Positions 26,315-35,566 of a DNA stretch of 64,000 nt are shown here, in pieces (the stretch's first letter is position 1; each line of letters opens with the position of its first letter). Both the position numbers and the translations under genes were made by a program. This DNA comes from Syntrophobacterales bacterium (GTDB taxonomy: Bacteria > Desulfobacterota > Syntrophia > Syntrophales > UBA5619). The notes beneath the pieces are model-generated. The model saw only the letters and a list, made by a program, of their open reading frames with translations. It was not told the DNA's origin and searched no databases. The stretch is from the NCBI GenBank assembly GCA_019429105.1, contig JAHYJE010000001.1:91952-155951 (forward strand), given 5' to 3'.

Positions 26315-26959
26315 ATGCGCGTACAACACATCATGTCTACACCCGTAGTGACCGTTACCAGCGATACCCCGGTGCTGGAAGCGGCCAAACTCATGAAGGA
26401 AAGAAAGATCGAACGACTTCCGGTAGTTGACAAGGGGAAGCTCAAGGGTATCGTCACCAAGGACCGGGTGCTTCATTCCTCGCCGTCCATGGCGACAAGC
26501 CTGAGCATTGGAGAAATCCACTACCTTTTCGCCAGGTTGACGGTAAATGACATCATGCAGAAGGATGTGGCCACCGTCACCCCCGAAACGACGATAGAAA
26601 ATGCCGTCCGCCTGGCTCAGGACAGGCATGTCGGCGCCCTGCCCGTCATGGAGGACGGCAAGGTCGTGGGCATCGTCACTACCAATGACTTTTTCTATAT
26701 GATTCTGAACCCGATTCTGGGAATCGGCGAGGAGGGATCGCGACTGATTGTACGCCATTGCGAATCAACGGGGCAGATCGCCAACGCCTTCCGTTGCGTG
26801 GCTGATAGCGGTCTGCACGTATTGAACGCCTCCTACATAAGGAGCCGCAGGGGCTCGGAGAAGGACCTCATCATCCACGTGACAGAAGAAGACACCGGCA
26901 AACTTTCCGTGTGTTTGCATGAAAAGTGCCAACTGGATGTGGAGCCCCGCGAAAGGTAG
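26315..26959 (+). CDS. Tandem CBS-domain protein with C-terminal ACT-like part
   Basis: 214 residues. Two CBS motifs are clear: IMSTPVVTVTSDTPVLEAAKLMKERKIERLPVVD...KGIVTKDR at residues 5-55 and IMQKDVATVTPETTIENAVRLAQDRHVGALPVME...VGIVTTNDFF at 75-130. CBS pairs bind adenine nucleotides and act as energy sensors. The last 75 residues look like an ACT-type ligand domain. No enzyme domain is fused, so it probably regulates a partner by contact. Ribosome site AGGAGG before the ATG; it has its own promoter. Confidence 0.85.
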   Translation: MRVQHIMSTPVVTVTSDTPVLEAAKLMKERKIERLPVVDKGKLKGIVTKDRVLHSSPSMATSLSIGEIHYLFARLTVNDIMQKDVATVTPETTIENAVRLAQDRHVGALPVMEDGKVVGIVTTNDFFYMILNPILGIGEEGSRLIVRHCESTGQIANAFRCVADSGLHVLNASYIRSRRGSEKDLIIHVTEEDTGKLSVCLHEKCQLDVEPRER

Positions 26960-27052
26960 GTTTCCTAGATAATCCAACAAGCGAGAATTATGTTGCAGGC
27001 GACAGGTTTTCCTGCAAACGGAGATAGACTGAAAAATCAGCAGTTAAGCTGC

Positions 27053-27098
27053 TCCAGATGCCCCTCCCTCTTGGCACAGGGGGCGTCTGGATGCTTTT
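27053..27098 (+). terminator. Probable terminator after the CBS gene
   Basis: An 11-bp stem with one G-U pair (CCAGATGCCCC 27054-27064 and GGGGCGTCTGG 27080-27090) is followed by ATGCTTTT. The T run is short. A second, shorter hairpin (TTGCAGG 26993-26999 with CCTGCAA 27011-27017) lies nearer the stop. Apart from these I see no gene or other signal in 26960-27333. Confidence 0.45.
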
Positions 27099-27333
27099 AA
27101 TCGCAAGGCCCGTTTTGTTTCCACTCGCCCGGTTGCCCGAAGTGAATTTTTCGAAAAACTGCTGTTTATTGTCACAACGGCAAAAGCCCGATCGTAGAAC
27201 ATGATGCGGCAAGAGGGGATAGTCTGCATTGCAGAATTAATGCTTTGAAGCATACGGCCCCGTTTCCCACACAAAAAAATAAATGACTCGCCAAGCTATG
27301 GATGCCTGGAACAAAAGCGCTTGAGGTTTAAAC

Positions 27334-28914
27334 ATGATTCTTACGGACTCATTAAAGAAAGCCTGTCTGTTTTTCCCCGAAAAAAAGGCCGTCGTCTGCG
27401 GAAACAATAGCTGGACCTACCGGGAATTTTTTGCTCGCCTCCGCAGTATTTCCGCTTTCATGCAGGCGGAGGGCATAAAAAAAGGCGACCGGGTAGCCAT
27501 TTTGCACCCCAATTGCCATTATTACCTTGAATCCTACTACGCCATCGCCCTCATCGGGGCAATCGCCGTCCCGCTAAACTACCGGCTGTCCGCCGCCGAA
27601 CTCGCCTTCATCCTGAATGACGCCGGCGCAAAGCTCCTTATTGCCGCTCCGCAGTTCGCAAAAACAGTTGAGCAAATCAGCGGCAATATTTCCTCGCTGG
27701 GAAAGATTGTCTGGACCGGCAATGCGTCCGGCGGGTTTCCGGAAGGGAAAAACGACCGCTCGTATGAAAAACTTGTTTCTGACAAAGACGCCTTCTGCGC
27801 AGATGTTGCGGTAACGGAGGATGATATCGCTCAGATCTACTACACGAGCGGGACGACGGGGCGTCCGAAGGGGGTAATCCTTACCCACAAGAATGTTACG
27901 GTTCATGCCCTCGGAACAATCGCCGAGTTGCAGCTCACCGACCGGGATGTCTGGCTCCATGCCGCGCCCCTGTTTCATCTGGCGGATGCCTGGGCAAGCT
28001 GGGCGATAACCTGGGTCGGGGGCACGCACGTTCTTGTCGGCGAATTTTCTCCGCCGCTGGTTTTGTCGGCTCTGGAAGAAAAGAAGGTCACACTGACCAA
28101 TCTCATCCCCACGATGCTCAACATGCTGATCAATTATCCGGGGGTCAAAAAATACGACTTCCGCAGCCTGCGGGTGCTGCTCAGCGGCGGCGCCCCGATC
28201 GCCCCGGAGGTTGTCCGCCGGATCGTGGAAACCTTCGGGTGCGACTACATCCAGACCTACGGAATGACCGAGACGTGCCCCTACCTGACCTTTTCCCTCC
28301 TCAAGGAGCACCTGCGACAACTGCCGCCCGAAGAACAGCTCCGCTTCAAATCAAAAACCGGCAGGGAGTTCATCGCCGTCGCTCTGAAGGTGGTAACCGA
28401 TGCCGGCGGTGAGGTCAAAAAGGATGAAAAAGAGGTCGGCGAAATAATTGTGCGGGGTGATACCGTGACTCCCGGCTACTGGCAGCTCCCGGAAGAAACG
28501 GCCAAGGCCATCCGCGACGGCTGGCTCTATACCGGCGACATGGCCGTGATGGACGAAGAAGGCTACGTAACGATCGTGGATCGGAAGAAAGACATGATCG
28601 TAACCGGCGGCGAAAACGTCTATTCCACGGAGGTCGAAAATGCCCTCTACATGCACAAGGCCGTTCTGGAATGCGCCGTAGTGGGCGTCCCCGATGAAAA
28701 GTGGGGCGAAACGGTCCATGCTATTGTTGTTTTGAAATCGGGGATGGATGCAACGGCGGACGAGCTGATCTCGTTTTGCAAGGAGCAGATAGCGCGTTAC
28801 AAAGCACCTAAATCAGTAGAATTTTTACCGTCGCTCCCCAAGACAGGTTCCGGAAAAATCGAAAAGAAAAAGTTGCGGGAGCGCTACTGGACCGATGAGC
28901 GGAAGAAAATCTGA
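27334..28914 (+). CDS. AMP-dependent fatty-acid/carboxylate CoA ligase
   Basis: 526 residues, standard ANL ligase. YYTSGTTGRPKGVILTH is the ATP loop near residue 170, QTYGMTETCP the adenylate motif near 308, GDMAVMDEEGYVTIVDRKKDMIVTGGENVYSTEVE the hinge, and PKTGSGKIEKKKLR carries the C-terminal catalytic lysine. It makes acyl-CoA from a carboxylate; the substrate length cannot be read off. GAGG lies eight bases before ATG 27334. The TRAP-TAXI transporter genes follow on the same strand after 166 bases, which suggests that this enzyme may activate the imported acid. Confidence 0.88.
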   Translation: MILTDSLKKACLFFPEKKAVVCGNNSWTYREFFARLRSISAFMQAEGIKKGDRVAILHPNCHYYLESYYAIALIGAIAVPLNYRLSAAELAFILNDAGAKLLIAAPQFAKTVEQISGNISSLGKIVWTGNASGGFPEGKNDRSYEKLVSDKDAFCADVAVTEDDIAQIYYTSGTTGRPKGVILTHKNVTVHALGTIAELQLTDRDVWLHAAPLFHLADAWASWAITWVGGTHVLVGEFSPPLVLSALEEKKVTLTNLIPTMLNMLINYPGVKKYDFRSLRVLLSGGAPIAPEVVRRIVETFGCDYIQTYGMTETCPYLTFSLLKEHLRQLPPEEQLRFKSKTGREFIAVALKVVTDAGGEVKKDEKEVGEIIVRGDTVTPGYWQLPEETAKAIRDGWLYTGDMAVMDEEGYVTIVDRKKDMIVTGGENVYSTEVENALYMHKAVLECAVVGVPDEKWGETVHAIVVLKSGMDATADELISFCKEQIARYKAPKSVEFLPSLPKTGSGKIEKKKLRERYWTDERKKI

Positions 28915-29080
28915 CGTCAAGAGCAGGCGCTGCACAATCCCGGCCGATGTCCAAACTGTCAAAATGAGACATATTGTTGTTGACAAAGGCTGCCCCGTTG
29001 TTTTAGAGGTCGCCTATACCTGATCTACGCATAAACAACCTCCCGGGTGAGGCATATTCCTCCCAGAAAGGTAAAAACGC

Positions 29081-31201
29081 ATGCACGACGAGCCAATCAG
29101 CCAGGAAGACAACCTGGGGCGATTTGTCATCAAGCCCCTGCTGGTAATCGCCAGTATCTACAGCTTGTATCTGGTTATCCATCCCCATACGCCCTTTTCC
29201 GGATTGTCTATAGGCATCCTCGATTTAACCGAGCTGCAGCGCTCCACTCACGTTTTATTTCTGCTTTTGACCGGCTACCTTATCTCCTCCCAGCGCCTTC
29301 CCGGAAGGGCCGGAGTCGGGGCCTTCGTGTTTGCGCTCATGGCCGCCTTTCCGCTTTATTCCTTCTGGAAAATTGGTCTGGACATTAAATTCAACCTTGC
29401 CGCGACAATCTTCTGGATGGCGGCGGTGCTGCCTACTATTTATCCCCGTTCCAGCAAAATAGCCGACAAGCTGGCGGCGCTGCTGGTGATCATTCCCTAT
29501 GTCTATCATGTTGTTTATTTTCATGACATTATTGATCGGGCGATGATACCCGAAGCATGGGATCTGGTGCTGAGCTTCGGACTTACGCTGCTGCTGCTCG
29601 GCCAGGTGTACCGCTACATCGGGGCTATCCTGCCGTGCCTGGTACTAACCTTTCTTATCTACAATCTGCACGGGGACCTGCTGGGAGGCGTATTTTCCCA
29701 CGCCGTTTTCGGCTTCGATTTGCTGCTCGCCAAGCTCTTCAGTGAGACGGAGGCCGGACTTTTCGGAATGATTACCGGTGTCTCCGCCAAATATCTCGTT
29801 TATTTCACGATCATGGGCGGGATTATCGGTGTTTTGAACCTGGGAAAAATCATTGCCAATATCGCCTCGCTCGCCTCCCGCGGCCGGGCGGACGGCCCCG
29901 GGATCGTGACGACGCTCGCCTCCATCTTCATGGGTATGTTCAGCGGCTCCGGCGCCGCCGACACCCAGTTCGTCTCGACCATCAGCAAACCGATGTACGA
30001 AAAAAGCGGGTATGACAAGTACACCGCCGCCGGAATCGCCGCCACCTCGGGCACGATCGCGATGATCACCCCCCCGGTGCTGGGATCACTCGCCTTCGTC
30101 ATGGTGGAAATCCTCTCCATTCCCTACCTGTGGGTATGCATTATGGCGATTGGCCCCATGTTGCTCTATCTGATCGCGATTCTCGCCTACAACTATTTTT
30201 ACGTCAAAAAGATGGGGCTCAAGCCGATTGAACACGGCCAGAATTACGGCTGGGAATATTTCCGGCGCTATTCCTATATCTTTCTGCCCCTTTTAATCAT
30301 CGTGGGCTTTATCTACTGGGGATATTCAATCAGCCTTGCCGTCGTTCTGGCGATTTTTCTCTTCGTCATTCTGGCTTACATAGACCGGACGATCCGCCCC
30401 AAAAGCCCGAAGGTGCTGTTAAACGGATTGGCAAAAGGATTTTCCTCTCTTATCCCAATAGGTTCTGCTGTTGTCTGCGCAAACCTGATTTTGACCTTGA
30501 TGGTAATGACCGGTCTCTCCAGCAAATTTGCCCAGCTCCTGTCGATGATTTCCGGCACAAGCATCCTTGTCGCCTCGCTTTTTACTGCCGTCTTCACACT
30601 GATTCTCGGAATGGGAATCCCGCCTACGGCCTCTTATGTGGTGGCATCATCGCTAACGGCCCCGGCCATTCTGAGCATCGCCATGGCCAATGGCATTCCG
30701 CAGCAGGCCGCGCTGCTTTCTGCGCATATGTTTCTTATGTACTACGCCATCCTCGCCGACGTTACGCCGCCGGTGGCGCTTTCCGCCTACGCTTCGGCTT
30801 CGGTTTTTATGACCGATCCACTCAAGACAGGCATCTACGCCGCAAAGGTCGCGCTTCCCAAATACCTGCTTGGGTTTTCCTTCATCCTGACCTACCAGGG
30901 AACATCCCTGCTGATTATCCCGATGTGGACCACCACCAGCGCCACCATGGCCATCTCGGGATTTCTCATCCGGCTGGCGGAGGTGTCGATCGGGGCGATC
31001 GCCATGGCTGCAGCAACGGCAGGCTATGCCCGGCGGCCGCTGCGCAAATGGGAATCCTGGGTTCTGGGGATATTTTCGGTGGGGCTGTTCATCCCCAATT
31101 ACTGGTTCGATCTGGCAGCCCTGCCGGTCTTGATCTGGTTTTTTCTCATCAGTAAAACCAAAGCGCCGCTTAATTTCGATGCATCAGGCGGCAAGGCTTA
31201 A
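29081..31201 (+). CDS. TRAP transporter fused 4TM/12TM permease (TAXI type)
   Basis: 706 residues, about 16-18 membrane helices: the small DctQ-like part occupies the first 170 residues and the DctM-like part the rest. MGMFSGSGAADTQFVSTISKPMYEKSGY, AGIAATSGTIAMITPPVLGS and LGMGIPPTASYVV are DctM family loops. Such fused permeases pair with a TAXI-type periplasmic binding protein, encoded immediately downstream, and import organic acids using an ion gradient. GAAAGG stands before the ATG. Confidence 0.93.
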   Translation: MHDEPISQEDNLGRFVIKPLLVIASIYSLYLVIHPHTPFSGLSIGILDLTELQRSTHVLFLLLTGYLISSQRLPGRAGVGAFVFALMAAFPLYSFWKIGLDIKFNLAATIFWMAAVLPTIYPRSSKIADKLAALLVIIPYVYHVVYFHDIIDRAMIPEAWDLVLSFGLTLLLLGQVYRYIGAILPCLVLTFLIYNLHGDLLGGVFSHAVFGFDLLLAKLFSETEAGLFGMITGVSAKYLVYFTIMGGIIGVLNLGKIIANIASLASRGRADGPGIVTTLASIFMGMFSGSGAADTQFVSTISKPMYEKSGYDKYTAAGIAATSGTIAMITPPVLGSLAFVMVEILSIPYLWVCIMAIGPMLLYLIAILAYNYFYVKKMGLKPIEHGQNYGWEYFRRYSYIFLPLLIIVGFIYWGYSISLAVVLAIFLFVILAYIDRTIRPKSPKVLLNGLAKGFSSLIPIGSAVVCANLILTLMVMTGLSSKFAQLLSMISGTSILVASLFTAVFTLILGMGIPPTASYVVASSLTAPAILSIAMANGIPQQAALLSAHMFLMYYAILADVTPPVALSAYASASVFMTDPLKTGIYAAKVALPKYLLGFSFILTYQGTSLLIIPMWTTTSATMAISGFLIRLAEVSIGAIAMAAATAGYARRPLRKWESWVLGIFSVGLFIPNYWFDLAALPVLIWFFLISKTKAPLNFDASGGKA

Positions 31202-31249
31202 GAAATGGCGTTTTTTAGAAGGCAAATCATTAACTATGGAGGTATGAAA

Positions 31250-32248
31250 ATGAAGAAGCTCATCGGTATTATGTTGGCTGTTTTTCTGTTATCGGCGGGA
31301 ACCGCGTTTGCCGAGGAAAAACCTAAAATCATCATTACCACGGGCGGCCTGGGCGGGGTTTATTTCTATTACGGGACAACCATGGCCGAAATCCTGACGA
31401 AACACGCCGGGGTTGACGCGACCGCCATTCAGACGGCCGCCTCGGTGGATAACCTGCTTTTGATCCAGCGCCGCACCGACCCTTCCAAAAACACCTACTA
31501 CATGGGCCTGGTTCTTCCCGATTCCGCATATCTTGCCTATACCGGCAAGCATAAGCGTTTTGCGGATAGACCGGCAAAAGAGACCCGCATCATGTGGACA
31601 ATGTATCCCAATTACCTTCACCTGATCACCGCCTCGGGGTCAGGGATAAAAACCGTTGCCGATCTGAAAGGGAAACGGGTCTCCACTGCCGCGCCCGGGT
31701 CCGGCACCGAGGTTGAGGCGTTTCTGGTACTGGATGCCGCCGGGATTAAAGCCTCCGACTTCGCCAAGCAGGAGCGTCTGGGCGCCGCAGAGTCGGCAGA
31801 AGCGCTTTCCCAGGGGACGATTGACGCCTATTTCTGGTCCGGCGGCCTCCCGACGGGTTCGGTTGTCGAGCTATCGACAACCCTGGCGCGCAAGGGTAAA
31901 AAGATCGAATTCGTTGACATGGATCCCCAGAGCGCCCTAGTCAAGGAGCTGCTTAAAAAGTTTACCGGGGTAATGAATTCAGGCGCCATTCCCAAGAATG
32001 TTTACAACACTGAAAAAGACGTAAATACGCTGGTTTTCTGGAATCTTTTCATGGGCCCGGAAAGCCTGCCGGAGAAATACTCCTACGCAATCACCAAGGC
32101 GCTGTTTGAAAATGTCAGCCAACTCCAAACTGCCGTTAAGGCGGCAAAGGATACAAACCTCGGCAATGCGACAAAGTCTTACGGCGGAGTCATCCCCTAC
32201 GATCCGGGCGCATTGAAATATTACAAGGAAAAGGGCGCTATAAAATAA
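31250..32248 (+). CDS. TAXI-family TRAP solute-binding protein
   Basis: 332 residues. A signal peptide (MKKLIGIMLAVFLLSAGTAFA) is followed by IIITTGGLGGVYFYYGTTMAEIL, the start pattern of the TAXI group, and GSGTEVEAFLVLDAAGI in the middle. It captures the substrate in the periplasm for the permease just upstream. ATG 31250 is chosen because GGAGG lies at a proper 7-base distance; ATG 31244 and 31205 are less well placed. A strong terminator follows. Confidence 0.92.
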   Translation: MKKLIGIMLAVFLLSAGTAFAEEKPKIIITTGGLGGVYFYYGTTMAEILTKHAGVDATAIQTAASVDNLLLIQRRTDPSKNTYYMGLVLPDSAYLAYTGKHKRFADRPAKETRIMWTMYPNYLHLITASGSGIKTVADLKGKRVSTAAPGSGTEVEAFLVLDAAGIKASDFAKQERLGAAESAEALSQGTIDAYFWSGGLPTGSVVELSTTLARKGKKIEFVDMDPQSALVKELLKKFTGVMNSGAIPKNVYNTEKDVNTLVFWNLFMGPESLPEKYSYAITKALFENVSQLQTAVKAAKDTNLGNATKSYGGVIPYDPGALKYYKEKGAIK

Positions 32249-32264
32249 CGCCTCGCTGTTTTCT

Positions 32265-32319
32265 TGCCGGAAGCGGCGGTTAGACAGTTTTTTCGGGCTG
32301 CCGCTTTCGGCATGTTTTT
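32265..32319 (+). terminator. Rho-independent terminator of the TRAP-TAXI operon
   Basis: A 13-bp stem with one G-U pair (TGCCGGAAGCGGC 32265-32277 and GCCGCTTTCGGCA 32300-32312) is followed by TGTTTTT. It lies 17 bases after the TAXI stop codon. Confidence 0.75.
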
Positions 32320-32393
32320 CCCTGCACTTCTTCCGCAACGACTAAGCTCGGCAAAAGGGAGCGGGTTGCTTGCCTGCTTAAACACAAACATGC

Positions 32394-32567
32394 GAGCCAA
32401 TTGCAAAACTATTTGTCATTCCCGAAAGCGGAGCTTAATGTACACAATGCTTCTATCAGGAATACGGTTTTTCAAGCAGTTAGAACCAGATTATGAACAT
32501 TAAACTTCGTTTTCCCGCTTAAAATCATTGCGGGAATGACAGAATGTGAGAGTTTTGCAATTGCCTC
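32394..32567. repeat. 174-bp inverted-repeat element (MITE-like)
   Basis: Terminal arms of 17 bp match with one mismatch (GAGCCAATTGCAAAACT 32394-32410 and its inverse at 32551-32567; the inner 13 bp are perfect). A second inner pair is perfect as well: GTCATTCCCG 32415-32424 with CGGGAATGAC 32531-32540. The core is AT-rich and has no coding frame. This is the architecture of a non-autonomous insertion element; no clear target duplication is seen. It occupies most of the otherwise empty 32249-32597 gap. Confidence 0.65.
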
Positions 32568-32597
32568 ATACTTTAAAAAATTATACCCGGCGGATTT

Positions 32598-33011
32598 ATG
32601 ACCAAAGTTGGTTGGGCGAAGATTTCATTGGCGTTGCTGATTGTTGTTCTCTTTTTTTTGGCCACCTTTATCCGCCCCGTCAGAATCGCCACTGAAAGGG
32701 GCAACTCCACCCTCCTTCTCTGGGCCTGGCAAAAAGGGCGGATCGAATTCATAAACTCCATAACCGGCCATCCGGTTGTGATGCGCTTCTCTGTGCCCTG
32801 GCGTTTCTCCGGCTTCTTTGCCCGGACCGACGCCGGAACAGAGGAGTACTACACAATGGGACTCTATCGCTGGAACGATCAGTTGGCAAAGGAGAGCACC
32901 CGCAATATCAACTACTGCTCCGAAGTCGGGGTTGCTATCACCTTCGGCAAACAAATCATCCGCACCCAAGGCGGCTGCATCCGCGCCGCCCTCCTCTGGC
33001 CTCCCTCGTAG
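32598..33011 (+). CDS. DUF1850-like small membrane-anchored protein
   Basis: 137 residues with one N-terminal hydrophobic helix (about 8-25). The segment GRIEFINSITGHPVVMRFSV and the later EEYYTMGLY resemble DUF1850, a family that in many genomes accompanies TAXI-type TRAP transporters. The context agrees, since the TRAP-TAXI genes are just upstream, but a terminator and an inverted-repeat element separate them here, so this gene may need its own promoter. The ribosome site is poor (GGCGGA). The family call is moderate. Confidence 0.55.
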   Translation: MTKVGWAKISLALLIVVLFFLATFIRPVRIATERGNSTLLLWAWQKGRIEFINSITGHPVVMRFSVPWRFSGFFARTDAGTEEYYTMGLYRWNDQLAKESTRNINYCSEVGVAITFGKQIIRTQGGCIRAALLWPPS

Positions 33012-33101
33012 CGCCCGGGAAAGCCATGTTCCTGCCCTGAATAAAATAAATGGGGATAATCTTGTTTATACAAGACGCAGTACTTGCCTTGCGGGATTGG
33101 C

Positions 33102-34349
33102 CTATCCTTCTTTTTGACTTCCATCCATTTTCCCATCCTTGGCGGCGACAGGATTTTTGGGGTTGATGGAAGCGAGTTCTGAATTCATCCGTTTGGTTAA
33201 TTGGTGGAAGGCGACCAGCATTGGTTCGGATATCGCTGCGCTGCGCGGAATCTTAATTGACATTGGATTGATCGGCCGGTCATCGATCCTCATTTCGTAA
33301 TGCAGGTGGGGACCTGTGGCAAGCCCGGTTGCGCCGACATATCCGATAACCATGCCCTGGCTTACCTGCGCGCCGCTCTTTACACCCTTGCCGATCTTCG
33401 ATAAATGCCCGTAATAGGTGTCGTACCCGTTTCGATGTCTGATGATTACCAGTTTTCCGTATTGTCCCTTGCTCCCGGCAAAGCGCACCTTTCCGTCACC
33501 GGCAGCAGAAACGGGTGTTCCCTTAGCCGCAGCATAATCGATGCCTTGATGGGGACGCCGGATTTTCAGGATCGGATGATACCGTCCCCCGGAAAAACCC
33601 GAGCTGATGCGCCTGAAACTAAGCGGCGACTTCAAGAAGCTCTTTTGGAGGGATTTTCCGTCTTCGTCATAATAATGTATTTTGCCATTCTGTTCAAAGG
33701 CATAAGCCCGATAGACGGCGCCGGCGCTTGTGAACTCGGAGGCAAGAATCGCCCCGAATTTTTTGAATTGGCCATCACGGTAGAGTCCCTCAACAACGAT
33801 TTTGAATGAATCGTTGTTCCTTAGATCGGTCGTAAAATCGATGTCCCAAGCAAAGATGTCGGAGAGTTGAAGGGCCAAAAGAAGATTTTCATTGCCCTCG
33901 CCCAAAGAAGCGATCAGATTGTTTTTAATCGTTCCCCCGAGACGGAGGATTCTCTTTTCATAAAGGACGGGAACCTTTTCGGCGCGGTATCCCTCGTTCG
34001 TCCGGTTGATGCTCAGAAAGGAGTCGTCATCGATCCCGTAAGCAAAGGAATGAATCTGCGAACCCTCGCCGAGAACAATCTTGTAGGGGCGCCCCGGATA
34101 TAGTTCCCGTAATCGGTGGATGTTCGCAGAGGCCTCGCGTATTTTGTACAACTCACTGATATCAAGTTTGTATGTTTTGAAGATGTCAAAGAGCGTTTCG
34201 CCCTTTTTGATCTTGCCGCTGATTTCGCGAAACTGCTGATTTTGGGGTTGCGGCGCCTCCTCGGTATTGGTGAAGAAACTCACAGAACCGACAAGGACAA
34301 TAAGAGCAGCGACCACCATCGCGGTCTTTAAAGAAGCCATCTTTATCAA
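33102..34349 (-). CDS. M23-family peptidoglycan endopeptidase
   Basis: 415 residues. An N-terminal membrane anchor or signal is followed by a LysM/OapA-like part (KIKKGETLFDIFKTYKLDISEL) and a C-terminal M23 domain with HQGIDYAAAKGTPVSAA (first Zn ligands His and Asp), YGHLSKIG and GPHLHYEMR (HxH motif), so the active site is complete. It should cut peptide cross-links of murein in the periplasm, like MepM. The start is probably TTG 34349, which has AAGGG at the right distance; ATG 34340 is the alternative. Divergent from an L,D-transpeptidase gene. Confidence 0.9.
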   Translation of the reverse strand: MIKMASLKTAMVVAALIVLVGSVSFFTNTEEAPQPQNQQFREISGKIKKGETLFDIFKTYKLDISELYKIREASANIHRLRELYPGRPYKIVLGEGSQIHSFAYGIDDDSFLSINRTNEGYRAEKVPVLYEKRILRLGGTIKNNLIASLGEGNENLLLALQLSDIFAWDIDFTTDLRNNDSFKIVVEGLYRDGQFKKFGAILASEFTSAGAVYRAYAFEQNGKIHYYDEDGKSLQKSFLKSPLSFRRISSGFSGGRYHPILKIRRPHQGIDYAAAKGTPVSAAGDGKVRFAGSKGQYGKLVIIRHRNGYDTYYGHLSKIGKGVKSGAQVSQGMVIGYVGATGLATGPHLHYEMRIDDRPINPMSIKIPRSAAISEPMLVAFHQLTKRMNSELASINPKNPVAAKDGKMDGSQKEG

Positions 34350-34505
34350 ATTTTTCCCTTTTGATTCAAGCCTGAAGCTCTGTTACATTTCAATTTTTGG
34401 CGCGATATCTATCACAGGCGCCCTTTTCTTGTCAATAAAACTTGATCATGAACCGCACCTTCATTCCGCTTGAATCGTTGTTCCTTTCATGCTACCGGGG
34501 GCGGC

Positions 34506-35459
34506 ATGAAGGCATTTATAATGAAATTTCTGCACACATCAAGCCCCGCGTTCGGGCGCCTGAAGACCTTATTGAATTCCACCGATAACCATGTTAATTA
34601 TTTGCCCACATTACTGCGTCTGCTTCTCGTATTTGCCATAATCTTCGCCGTCGCAATTTTTGATCCGAAAACGATCTCCAATCCGGCCGCCTTGCCGGAG
34701 GACAAGGCCAATGAAGACCTGAGCCGGTACGAATATCCCAGCATCAGGGAAATAGGATGGAAGGGACACTTTGTCCGGCCGCAGGAAAGTCTGGAGAGGC
34801 TCTTCGGCAAAGACTGGCTCGCCATTGCCCGCTTCAACCGGATAGACCGCCGCCACGTTTACCCCGGCATGACGATAAAAGTCCCTGAAAACATAGACAA
34901 GATTAAAGATTACACCCCGATGCCCGCCCAATATGAAAAGGCAAAAACGCACGCAAAATACATCCTGCTCGACATAACGGAGCAATGGATCGGGGCCTAC
35001 GAATATGGCCGCCTCGTTTTTTCGATGCCGGCGGCAACCGGAATGGAGGGGCACCTTACCCCGGTCGGAATGTTCAGCATTAATGCGTACCATCGGAAGC
35101 ACACATCGTCGCTTTATAAAACCGACACAGGAACACAGCAGTACCCGATGGACTACGCCCTGCTTTTTCATATCGATAAAGAAAACGTATTATATTGGCT
35201 GCACGCCCGCGATTTGCCCGGGCGGCCGGCCTCTCACGGCTGCGTCGGCCTTTCCGACGAAGATATGCAGTTGCGCACCTACGGCGTCCCCGAGAAGCCT
35301 TTGATTAATGACGCAAAAAAGCTTTACGCCTGGACGATCGGCGAGGAACTTTTCGCCCTTGACAACGGAAGCGCCCACCCACTTGCCGACAAGGCGCTGC
35401 TGGAAATTTTCGGCGACCTGCCGAAGAAGCTTCCCCATACCCGTTCATGGGAAAACTAA
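34506..35459 (+). CDS. L,D-transpeptidase (YkuD domain)
   Basis: 317 residues. A membrane helix lies at about 25-45. A LysM-like segment (FVRPQESLERLFGKDWLAIARFNRI...VYPGMTIKVP) is followed by the YkuD catalytic domain from about residue 155, with LHARDLPGRPASHGCVGLSDED: the SHGC cysteine is the nucleophile. Such enzymes make 3-3 cross-links in murein or attach lipoproteins. ATG 34506 has GGGGG before it; an in-frame TTG lies at 34470. Its divergent M23 neighbour also acts on murein. Confidence 0.9.
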   Translation: MKAFIMKFLHTSSPAFGRLKTLLNSTDNHVNYLPTLLRLLLVFAIIFAVAIFDPKTISNPAALPEDKANEDLSRYEYPSIREIGWKGHFVRPQESLERLFGKDWLAIARFNRIDRRHVYPGMTIKVPENIDKIKDYTPMPAQYEKAKTHAKYILLDITEQWIGAYEYGRLVFSMPAATGMEGHLTPVGMFSINAYHRKHTSSLYKTDTGTQQYPMDYALLFHIDKENVLYWLHARDLPGRPASHGCVGLSDEDMQLRTYGVPEKPLINDAKKLYAWTIGEELFALDNGSAHPLADKALLEIFGDLPKKLPHTRSWEN

Positions 35460-35566
35460 ATGTATCTACTTAAGGTGGATAGTCCGCTGACAGCTAAAAA
35501 TCATTGGCATTGCAGAATGAAATATTATAAAGATACCGATCTTTTAAAGGAGGCAGTAAAAAGAAT

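Noticed and set aside
27044-27274. 76-codon minus-strand frame in the gap before the second ligase
   Set aside because: No ribosome site and it crosses a probable terminator hairpin; composition does not look coding.
28980-29008. TTGACA with TTAGAG 17 bases on, before the TRAP permease
   Set aside because: The -10 match is too weak to call a promoter; mentioned only as part of the recurrent TGTCAA/TTGACA pattern.
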